From assembly GCF_000333595.1 (NCBI RefSeq), contig NZ_BADK01000735.1:1-34395 (forward strand): DNA of 34,395 nt, read 5' to 3'. The DNA is from Azospirillum sp. B506. GTDB taxonomy: Bacteria; Pseudomonadota; Alphaproteobacteria; Azospirillales; Azospirillaceae. Position numbers and translations under genes: made by a program. This document shows positions 15,080-23,820 of the stretch, one piece after another. Under the pieces are notes generated by a model, which was not told the DNA's origin, ran no database searches, and saw nothing but the letters and a program-made list of their open reading frames with translations. How positions within the stretch are numbered: the stretch's first letter is position 1; the number at the start of each line of letters is the position of its first letter.

Positions 15080-17935
15080 TCACTCGGCGGCGATCACGTT
15101 GGCGGCGGCGATGCGCTTGCGCTCGACGTCGTTCTTCGCATAGTCAACCTGCCAATCCGACGGTTGGTTGCTGCGGGCGACCTGCACCGCCGTCACCTTG
15201 TATTCGGGGCAGTTGGTCGCCCAGTCCGAATTCTCGGTGGTGATGACGTTGGCACCGGTCACCGGGTGGTGGAAGGTGGTGTAGACGACGCCGGCCGGCA
15301 TGCGGTCGGAGATGACGGCACGCAGCGTGGTCGCCCCCATGCGGCTGGCGAGCGACACCATGTCGCCGTCCTTGACGCCGCGGATCTCGGCGTCCACCGG
15401 GTTGATCTCCAGCACATCCTCGGGATGCCAGGCGACGTTGGCGGTGCGGCGGGTCTGAGCACCGACATTGTAATGGGCGAGGATGCGGCCGGTGGTCAGC
15501 ACCAGCGGATACATCCGCGTCGTCCGCTCGTCGGTCGGCACATATTCGGTGATCACGAAGCGGCCGAGACCGCGGGCAAAGCTCTCGCCATGCATGATCG
15601 CCATGCCGGTGTCGTCGTCCTCGAAGCCGGTGCAGGGCCACTGGACGCTGCCGACGCGGTCGAGCTTCTCGAAGCTGACGCCGCGGAAGGTCGGGGTCAG
15701 CCGGGCAATCTCGTCCATGATCTCGGCCGTGGTCTCGTAGTGCATCGGGTAGCCCATCGCCGTCGCCAGCGCACAGGCGACCCAATGCTCGTCCTTGCCG
15801 ACCTTCGACGGCATCGCCTTGCGGACGCGGTTGATGCGGCGCTCGGCGTTGGTGAAGGTGCCGTCCTTCTCCAGGAAGGAGGTGCCGGGGAAGAAGACGT
15901 GGGCGAAGGCCGCCGTCTCGTTCAGGAACAGGTCCTGGACGATGACGATGTCCAGCGATTCCAGGGCCGAGGTGACATGGTTGGTGTTCGGATCGGACTG
16001 GACGATGTCCTCGCCCTGCACGAACAGGCCGCGGAAGCTGCCGTCATGCGCGCTGTCGAACATGTTGGGGATGCGCAGGCCGGGCTCCGGATCCAACGTG
16101 ACACCCCAGGCGGCCTCGAACTCCTGGCGGACGGCGTCGTCCGAGACATGGCGGTAGCCCGGCAGCTCGTGCGGGAAGGACCCCATGTCGCAGGACCCCT
16201 GCACGTTGTTCTGACCGCGCAACGGGTTCACGCCGACGCCCTCGCGGCCGATGTTGCCGGTCGCCATCGCCAGGTTGGCGATCGCCATCACCGTGCTGGA
16301 ACCCTGGCTGTGCTCGGTCACGCCCAGGCCGTAATAGATCGCGGCGTTGCCGCCGGTGGCATAGAGGCGGGCGGCGGCGCGGACCTGATCGGCCGGGACG
16401 CCGGTGCGCGATTCCAGGTACTCCGGCGAGTTGCGGTGCTCGGCGATGAACGCCTCCCACTTCGCGAACTCCTTGGGATCGCAACGGCCCTCGACGAAGG
16501 CGCGGTTGACCAGCCCCTCGGTGACGATGACGTGGGCGATGGCGTTCACCACGGCGACGTTGGTGCCGGGCTGGAGCTGGAGATGGTATTCGGCCTGGAC
16601 GTGCGGGCTGCGCACCAGATCGATGCGGCGCGGATCGACGACGATCAGCTTGGCCCCGGCGCGCAGGCGCTTCTTCATGCGCGAACCGAACACCGGATGC
16701 CCGTCGGTCGGGTTGGCGCCGATGACCAGGATGACGTCGGACTTGTCGACGCTCTTGAAATCCTGGGTGCCGGCCGAGGTGCCGAAGGTCTGCGACAGGC
16801 CGTAGCCGGTCGGCGAATGGCAGACGCGGGCGCAGGTGTCGATGTTGTTGGTGCCGAAGGCGGCCCGGATCATCTTCTGGACGACATAGACCTCTTCGTT
16901 CGTGCAGCGCGACGAGGTGATGCCGCCGATGGAGCCGCGGCCATACTTGGCCTGCACCGCCTTCAGCCGCTCGGCGGCGTAGGCGATCGCCTCCTCCCAC
17001 GACACCTCGCGCCACGGGTCGGTGATCCGCTCGCGCACCATCGGCTTCATGATGCGGTCCTTGTGGGTGGCGTAGCCCCAGGCGAAGCGGCCCTTGACGC
17101 AGCTATGCCCCTCGTTGGCACCGCCGTCCTTCCACGGGGTCATGCGCACCACCGTGGTGCCCTGCAGTTCCGCCTTGAAGGAGCACCCCACCCCGCAATA
17201 GGCGCAGGTGGTGATGACGCTGTGCTCGGGCTGGCCGTGCTCGATGATCGACTTCTCGGTCAGGGTCGCGGTCGGGCAGGCCTGGACGCAGGCGCCGCAG
17301 GACACGCACTCGCTGTCCATGAAGCTTTCCTTGGCGCCCGGCGACACCGACGAGGCGAAGCCGCGTCCGTCGATGGTCAGCGCGAAGGTGCCCTGGGTTT
17401 CCTGGCAGGCGCGGACGCAGCGCGAGCAGACGATGCACTTGGAGGCGTCGAAGGTGAAGTAGGGGTTGCTCTCGTCCTTCGCGGCGGCGCGGTGGTTTTC
17501 GCCGTCGAAACCGTACCGCACGTTGCGCAGACCGACGGCGCCAGCCATGTCCTGCAACTCGCAGTCACCGTTGGCGGCGCAGGTCAGGCAGTCCAGCGGG
17601 TGGTCGGAGATGTACAGCTCCATGACGCCGCGGCGCAGCTTGGCCAGCTTGTCGGTCTGGGTGTGGACCTTCATGCCGGGGGCGACGGGGGTGGTGCAGG
17701 ACGCCGGGGTGCCGCGGCGCCCCTCGATCTCCACCGCACAGAGGCGGCAGGAGCCGAAAGGCTCCAGGCTGTCGGTCGCGCACAGCTTCGGCACGGTGAT
17801 GCCGGCGTCCATCGCGGCGCGCATCACGGAGGTGCCTTCGGGGACCGTGATGCTGCGGCCGTCGATCTCCAGCGTCACCAGGGTCTCGGAGACGCGGGCC
17901 GGGGTGCCGTAGTCGGTCTCGTGGATGAGGGTCAT
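15080..17935 (-). CDS. fdsA: NAD-dependent formate dehydrogenase, catalytic alpha subunit
   Basis: The 951-residue molybdoenzyme oxidises formate to CO2. The N-terminal [2Fe-2S] ferredoxin domain has Cys52/63/66/80. The NuoG-type H-C-C-C site is DHPLDCLTCAANGDC (H112, C116, C119, C125). Two [4Fe-4S] sets follow (C166/169/172/176 and C209/212/215/219). The molybdopterin domain has its own cluster (C243/246/250, C278). The probable Mo ligand is Cys371 in ARVCHSPTG, a cysteine rather than selenocysteine. Length and order are those of FdsA. ATG 17935 has AGGAG 8 nt upstream. A long antisense open frame here is a GC-codon shadow. Confidence 0.97.
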   Translation of the reverse strand: MTLIHETDYGTPARVSETLVTLEIDGRSITVPEGTSVMRAAMDAGITVPKLCATDSLEPFGSCRLCAVEIEGRRGTPASCTTPVAPGMKVHTQTDKLAKLRRGVMELYISDHPLDCLTCAANGDCELQDMAGAVGLRNVRYGFDGENHRAAAKDESNPYFTFDASKCIVCSRCVRACQETQGTFALTIDGRGFASSVSPGAKESFMDSECVSCGACVQACPTATLTEKSIIEHGQPEHSVITTCAYCGVGCSFKAELQGTTVVRMTPWKDGGANEGHSCVKGRFAWGYATHKDRIMKPMVRERITDPWREVSWEEAIAYAAERLKAVQAKYGRGSIGGITSSRCTNEEVYVVQKMIRAAFGTNNIDTCARVCHSPTGYGLSQTFGTSAGTQDFKSVDKSDVILVIGANPTDGHPVFGSRMKKRLRAGAKLIVVDPRRIDLVRSPHVQAEYHLQLQPGTNVAVVNAIAHVIVTEGLVNRAFVEGRCDPKEFAKWEAFIAEHRNSPEYLESRTGVPADQVRAAARLYATGGNAAIYYGLGVTEHSQGSSTVMAIANLAMATGNIGREGVGVNPLRGQNNVQGSCDMGSFPHELPGYRHVSDDAVRQEFEAAWGVTLDPEPGLRIPNMFDSAHDGSFRGLFVQGEDIVQSDPNTNHVTSALESLDIVIVQDLFLNETAAFAHVFFPGTSFLEKDGTFTNAERRINRVRKAMPSKVGKDEHWVACALATAMGYPMHYETTAEIMDEIARLTPTFRGVSFEKLDRVGSVQWPCTGFEDDDTGMAIMHGESFARGLGRFVITEYVPTDERTTRMYPLVLTTGRILAHYNVGAQTRRTANVAWHPEDVLEINPVDAEIRGVKDGDMVSLASRMGATTLRAVISDRMPAGVVYTTFHHPVTGANVITTENSDWATNCPEYKVTAVQVARSNQPSDWQVDYAKNDVERKRIAAANVIAAE

Positions 17936-17959
17936 CTCGGGTGCTCCTGGGGTCGCTCG

Positions 17960-19536
<1,577 letters not shown>

Positions 19537-19540
<4 letters not shown>

Positions 19541-20073
19541 TGGGCGTGCCCCTTGTGGGAGTGGCTGAGAGCGCGGGGGATCTGGTTGTGGGCGTGCGGG
19601 TTGGCCCGCGTCTCGGCCGCCAGCTCGTCGAAGCGGTCGGGCGAGACCCGGCCATGCAGGTTCTCGTCGATCATGACGGCGGGCGACAGAGCGCAGTTGC
19701 CCAGGCAGAAGACCGGCTCCAGCGTGAAGGCGCCGTCGGCGGTGGTGCCGTGGAAATCGACCTGCAGGCGCTTCTTGATGTGGTCGACCAGAGCGTTGGC
19801 GCCCATCGACTGGCAGGCCTCGGCCCGGCAGACCTTGATGGTGTGGCGGCCGGGCTTCTCGCGGCGGAATTCGTGATAGAAGGAGACCACGCCATGCACG
19901 TCGGCGCGCGAGAGGTTCAGCGCCGTCGCCAGCAGGGGGATGGCTTCCTCGTCGATATAGCCGAACTCTTCCTGCAGGGCGTGGAGGATCGGCAGCAGGG
20001 CGCCGCGCAGATGCCGATTGTCTTCGACAATCGTCATGGCGCGCTCAGCGCTCCACGGATGGCAAGCGTTCAC
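19537..20073 (-). CDS. fdsG: NAD-dependent formate dehydrogenase, gamma subunit (NuoE-like)
   Basis: The 178-residue [2Fe-2S] protein has the NuoE pattern: [20 protein letters not shown] and [17 protein letters not shown], then the cluster cysteines in [12 protein letters not shown] and [17 protein letters not shown]. It sits with FdsB in the electron-transfer arm. GTG 20073 is the start: AAGGAGG lies 7 nt upstream, a nearly perfect ribosome site. It is the first gene of the fds operon. Confidence 0.95.
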
Positions 20074-20262
20074 GGGTATCCCTCCTTGCGATCGTCCGCG
20101 CCGCTCTTGAGGTCGGCGTCGTTCTGGCTTGGCTCTGTTGGTTTTTTTCCGGACGTCTCTCGGCGCCCGGCATCATCAGAGTGGCTGAGGATACGGTATG
20201 CCAGCAAATTGTATTTTCCGATGGGCTGATAGCTTTTGGCTATCAAGCGCAAGTCCGCCGGT
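20074..20262. other. Promoter region of fdsGBA-fdhD-fdsD
   Basis: This 189-bp gap runs between the regulator's stop and fdsG. It holds the LysR-type palindrome at 20227-20245, an AT-richer zone (about 20195-20225) with a further ATAC-G-GTAT symmetry at 20191-20199, and the strong fdsG ribosome site. I could not assign a convincing -35/-10 pair, as is common for activator-dependent promoters. Confidence 0.6.
20227..20245. promoter_or_regulatory. LysR-type operator (ATAG-N7-CTAT palindrome) upstream of fdsG
   Basis: TGATAGC-TTTTG-GCTATCA is a perfect 7-bp inverted repeat with a 5-bp centre. It contains the LysR-family T-N11-A core and the ATAG-N7-CTAT form typical of the OxyR branch. It lies 154-172 bp upstream of the fdsG GTG and 18 bp past the stop codon of the LysR gene. 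Direct control of the fds operon by the adjacent regulator is the natural inference. Confidence 0.65.
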
Positions 20263-21213
20263 TCAGCGGAGCGCCAGCCGCCAGGGGATCATGGCGTCGG
20301 CGACGCCGATGGCGACGCGCTGGGCGATGTCGGCATCGGCTGCCGCCACCGCCAGCGCCTTGGCCAGCGGCGAGGGCGGGTCGCGGTCGGCATAGGCCAG
20401 CCCGACGACATGGCTCAGGTCGGGATCGACCAGCGGCAGGGCGACGATGTCCGGGTGCGGCGGCACGAAGGTCAGCAGCTGGCCCGGAACGATGCTGGCG
20501 CAGGTGCCGGCGCGGACGATGGTGTAGAGGGTGACGATGGAGTTGGTCTCCATCGCCGGCTCCACCTTGCGGCCGGTCATGCGGAAGGCGGTGTCGGCAA
20601 TGCGGCGGTTCTGCATGTCCGGCGTCAGCAGGCAGAGCCGCAGGCCGGCCGCCGTCTCCCACGGCACCGCCCCCTGGGCGATCAGCTCCTCCGCCAGATC
20701 GGCGCGGCGGGCCAGCAGGTGATAGCGCTCGGTGTAGAGCGGCAGGGTGCGGACGTTGTTCAGCGGCTCGTTGTCGAGATAGGTGATGGCGGCGTCGAGT
20801 TCGAACTCGTCGAGGCCGCGCTGGATCTCGCGCGAACTGAGCGAGACGACGCTGGAGCGGATGTGCGGAAAGCGGGTGGTGAAGGGCGTCAGCACATGCG
20901 GCACCGCCGGCAATGCTGTGGGGATGGCGCCGAGCCGCAGATGGCCGGTGACGCCCTGGGCCAGCGCCAGAAGCTCGTGGCGCAGGTTGTCGCGCTCGCC
21001 GACGATGCGGCGGGCGTATTCGAGAACCTTCAGCCCCTCCGCCGTGAAGCCCTCGAACTTCTGGCCGCGCTCGACGATGGGGACCTGAAGCTCCTCCTCC
21101 AGCTGGCGGATGGCGTTGGAGAGGGTCGGTTGCGAGACGTGGCAGCTTTCCGCCGCGCGGCCGAAATGCTTCTCGCGCGCCAGGGCCAGCAGATAGATGA
21201 ACTTGCGGAACAT
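20263..21213 (-). CDS. LysR-family transcriptional regulator, probable formate-dehydrogenase regulator
   Basis: The 316-residue protein has an N-terminal winged helix-turn-helix (residues 1-60: FIYLLALAREKHFGRAAESCHVSQPTLSNAIRQLEEEL). A linker helix and a LysR effector domain (about 90-300) follow. GGGGAGGGGG immediately precedes the ATG. It lies directly upstream of, and in the same direction as, fdsG, with a LysR palindrome between them. This matches fdsR in fds clusters of other bacteria, although there the gene is often divergent. It starts 15 nt after the SMP-30 gene, so it may be made from that transcript as well. Confidence 0.9.
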   Translation of the reverse strand: MFRKFIYLLALAREKHFGRAAESCHVSQPTLSNAIRQLEEELQVPIVERGQKFEGFTAEGLKVLEYARRIVGERDNLRHELLALAQGVTGHLRLGAIPTALPAVPHVLTPFTTRFPHIRSSVVSLSSREIQRGLDEFELDAAITYLDNEPLNNVRTLPLYTERYHLLARRADLAEELIAQGAVPWETAAGLRLCLLTPDMQNRRIADTAFRMTGRKVEPAMETNSIVTLYTIVRAGTCASIVPGQLLTFVPPHPDIVALPLVDPDLSHVVGLAYADRDPPSPLAKALAVAAADADIAQRVAIGVADAMIPWRLALR

Positions 21214-21228
21214 GCCCCCTCCCCTGGC

Positions 21229-22134
21229 TCAGGCGTCCGGATCGAAGGGCGGAACCGGCAGGCCCGGCACATCGACAGTCATGGCGAACAGGCCGCCGGA
21301 CTGCGGCAGCCGCTCCAGCTCCTCGGCCGGGCGGCCGGCGCTGGCGGTGGTGACGTAGAGCGTGCGCAGGTCGGGACCGCCGAAGGCCACCATGGTCGGG
21401 CAGCGCGCCGGCAGCGGGTGTTCCGACAGCAGCGCTCCCTCCGGCGAGAAGCGCGCGACCCGCCCGCCCTCATACAGCGCCGACCAGTAGCAGCCCTCGG
21501 CATCCACCGCCGCCCCGTCCGGCCGGCCGCGGTCGCCGTCCTTCGGCTCCAGCCGGAAAAAGACCTCGCCGTCCGAGACGGCGCCGGTCGCCGGGTCGTA
21601 GCGGTAGCGGCGCACGGTGAAGGTCGGGGTGTCGGCGTGATAGAGCGTCCGCCCGTCCGGGCTGAAGGCCAGCCCGTTGGAGGTCAGCAGCCCGCCGGCC
21701 AGCACCGCCAGCCCGCGGCGGTCATAGCGGTAGAGATGCGCCTTGCCGCCGGCCTTCGGCTCGTCCAGCGTGCCGGCGAGATAGCGGCCGGCGGGATCGG
21801 TCTTGCCGTCGTTGAAGCGGCTGGCGCCCTGGTCCTCCGGATTGGCGGCGAGGCAGGTCACCGGCCGCCCCTCCCCGTCCAGCTGCCACAGGCCGGAGCG
21901 CAGGCCGGCGATGAAGCCGCCGCCCTTGCGCGGGGCGACGCAGCCGATCTCCTCCGGCAAGGCCATCGCACGGGCTGCGCCGGTGGCGGGATCGAAGCGG
22001 TTCAGCGCCTTGCCCTTGATGTCGACCCAATAGAGCGCCTGCTCGTCCACCGACCAGACCGGCCCCTCCCCCAGCTTGGCACGGGCATCGAGCACGCAGG
22101 TGAAGGCTGGGGGAAAGGCGGGGCCGGCGGTCAT
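21229..22134 (-). CDS. SMP-30/gluconolactonase/LRE family protein
   Basis: The 301-residue six-bladed beta-propeller lactonase contains the SGL-domain blocks LGEGPVWSVDEQALYWVDIKGKALNRFDP, SRFNDGKTDPAGRYLAGTLDE, LLTSNGLAFSPDGRTLYHADT and PDGAAVDAEGCYWSALYEGGRV. The metal-ligand residues expected for the family (Glu in LGEGP, Asn in SNGLA, Asp in PDGAA) are present. It probably hydrolyses a sugar-acid lactone in the cytosol; the substrate is unknown. It heads a possible two-gene unit with the LysR gene, 15 nt apart. Confidence 0.92.
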   Translation of the reverse strand: MTAGPAFPPAFTCVLDARAKLGEGPVWSVDEQALYWVDIKGKALNRFDPATGAARAMALPEEIGCVAPRKGGGFIAGLRSGLWQLDGEGRPVTCLAANPEDQGASRFNDGKTDPAGRYLAGTLDEPKAGGKAHLYRYDRRGLAVLAGGLLTSNGLAFSPDGRTLYHADTPTFTVRRYRYDPATGAVSDGEVFFRLEPKDGDRGRPDGAAVDAEGCYWSALYEGGRVARFSPEGALLSEHPLPARCPTMVAFGGPDLRTLYVTTASAGRPAEELERLPQSGGLFAMTVDVPGLPVPPFDPDA

Positions 22135-22385
22135 CGCGTGATCCTCAAGGGTTCGAACGGACCCGCAGGGTCGGACAGTTCGGCCGCCCGATCAAGCGCG
22201 CTGGTGGAGCCGTGCCGGTGGGACCGGCCGCAGCGGCCGCATCCGGCGGCGGGATGGAACGGCGTGGAACGTTTTCCGGCGGCTGTTCCATCGTCCGGGC
22301 GGCATCCGGCCGGCCCTCAACCGGCGCCAGGAGAACGCGCCGGCATCACGCCCTCGGCCAGCCAGGTGAGCAGATACACCGATGC
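22135..22385. other. Gene-free spacer upstream of the SMP-30 gene
   Basis: No coding frame is supported. It contains a nested inverted repeat at 22254-22291 (ATGGAAC with GTTCCAT, and inside it GGAA with TTCC), which could be an operator for the SMP-30/LysR unit. GC content drops sharply at about 22377, marking the edge of the AT-rich accessory segment. Confidence 0.45.
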
Positions 22386-22874
22386 TTACAGTGTACTGAG
22401 GTCTGTTATGAACCGAGTGCAGAACTTCTCGTGTTTTCGTCTCTCCTTATCCATGAATTTTTTATAGGCGATTATAAAGCCCTCATAGAATTTCCGCTTA
22501 GTTTGCGTGGGGTCGATTTTCAAATTTCCAACCTTCTGAACCACTCCAAATCCCTGAGCTTCTATGGAAAGGCATTCCCAACTGATATATTCAACCGGAA
22601 TAAGTTGAGACTCCGAGACAATTTCTATGCGCCCGTTGTTAATCCTATAATCGACGAATATGAAGCTAAGCTGATTCCTATCCTCAAACACCCACTTATG
22701 CAATTTATTAATCGATATCATGTTTGGAGAATAGTTTTGCTTATCCAGGTTATTGCTCTTGACGTTAACGGCGTGATTATCCGTTAACATGAAGTCACCA
22801 ATTGCTTTTCGCGTTGTCGTGGTCCTATCATATCTTTTTGCGACAGACTCTTGTATTTGCTCATATATATCCAA
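22386..22874 (-). CDS. AT-rich accessory gene, probable PD-(D/E)XK-type restriction endonuclease
   Basis: The 162-residue product starts at TTG 22874 (AGGAG 9 nt upstream; an in-frame TAG five codons before excludes longer forms). The nuclease-like core is IGDF (Asp27) followed after nine residues by N-V-K (Asn37, Lys39), then NNLDKQNYSPNMISINKLHKW, FIFVDYRI, and YISWECLSIEAQGFGVVQ. The G-D-F...V-N-V-K and N-x-PN-x-IS patterns recall type II restriction enzymes, with Asn in place of the usual acidic residue before xK. The DNA is far richer in A+T than its surroundings, showing transfer. No methyltransferase is present. Identification rests on recalled motifs, so function is tentative. Confidence 0.6.
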   Translation of the reverse strand: MDIYEQIQESVAKRYDRTTTTRKAIGDFMLTDNHAVNVKSNNLDKQNYSPNMISINKLHKWVFEDRNQLSFIFVDYRINNGRIEIVSESQLIPVEYISWECLSIEAQGFGVVQKVGNLKIDPTQTKRKFYEGFIIAYKKFMDKERRKHEKFCTRFITDLSTL

Positions 22875-22904
22875 CTTGAGGCACTCCTAAATTTCGTATC
22901 CTGA

Positions 22905-23776
22905 GAGCTTGTTCGTGACTGGCTGGTCCTGACCGGTAGGACTGTGAGCGTCGTCATCAGCCATCGGGGCAGCAGTCTATGGGCAGTGCCGTTCGCCCCA
23001 CAAGCACCACGCCAGCCTCCTGGGACGCATTCTCGAATGTCGATGCCTTCGTGGATGAGGTGTTGGCGGGGTTGACAACCATGGCGGCGGAGGGGACGCG
23101 GACGATGGGAACCGGCTCCAAGCCAGGGCTCGCCGGCGCCACCTTGCGCAAGGCGGTCATGGCGGTGTGGTACGTGTGCTTCTGCGGCATGCAGTGGCGT
23201 GCCATTGGCCAGCTCTCCGGCATTCCCTTCGGCACGCTGTACACTCTGTTCGCCCGCAGGACCCGACTGAGGTTGTGGCGCCGTTTGCTCGATCGGTTGC
23301 GCCGCACATGGCGGTTGGCCTGCGGCAACACGCCTGAACCGAGCACCGTGGTGATCGACGGCCGGACCTGCCCCTCGCTCCCGAGTTGCTTCGTGCGTGG
23401 CGTGGACGGCGGCAAGAAGATCCGCGGCGTGAAGGTCCATCTCGCCGTCGAGAAGTACGGCATTCCGCTGGCGATCGATGCTGCGCCAGCAAACGTGCAT
23501 GGCCCCAAGGGCATCGTCCCGGTCCTGCGAGAGATCGCCGGGCGCGGTTTCCAGGGACCGGCCATCGGTGACCTCGGCTATCGCGATCAGCGCCTGGCCA
23601 AAGCCGGCGAGGCGCTCGGCATCTCGGTCAGGCCGATTGCCCACGGCCGCGACGGGGTGTTCATTCCAACCGAGATCGCCTTCATCTCGATCCTCTCGCG
23701 TCGCCTGAAGCGGCTCGTCACCCAGGCAGCCCCCGCATGACGTCCACCGACAGGCACTCAACCCCAAAACCTGCTC
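22905..23776 (+). mobile_element. IS5-family insertion sequence, internally deleted
   Basis: Candidate ends are GAGCTTGTTCGTGACTGG at 22905 and, on the opposite strand, GAGCAGGTTTTGGGGTTG ending at 23776. These share GAGC..GTT and about 8 of 14 end positions, so they are weak inverted repeats. No matching target duplication flanks them (TGA at left, CGT at right). The exact ends are uncertain. The transposase has an internal loss, so the element is probably immobile. It inserts between the AT-rich nuclease gene and the hybrid kinase gene. Confidence 0.55.
22979..23740 (+). pseudogene. IS5-family transposase with probable in-frame internal deletion
   Basis: The frame encodes 253 residues. The N-terminal part has KAVMAVWYVCFCGMQWRAIG (the DUF4096-like segment of IS5 transposases). 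The first catalytic Asp is in VVIDGRTC and the second in AIGDLGYRD. The usual block of about 35 residues around W-x-VERTFAW, which carries the catalytic Glu, is absent. The sequence jumps from GRDGVFIP straight to EIAFISILSRRLKRLV, the normal C-terminal helix of this group. The reading frame stays open, so the loss is a multiple of three. Without the Glu the enzyme should be inactive. Confidence 0.75.
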
Positions 23777-23820
23777 CGTCCGTTTCCGGCGCAAGGCAGA
23801 CGCCGTCGCAACCTCTCCGT

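Noticed and set aside
22212-22787. A plus-strand frame running into the AT-rich segment
   Set aside because: It crosses the composition boundary without domains and is antisense to the nuclease-like gene.
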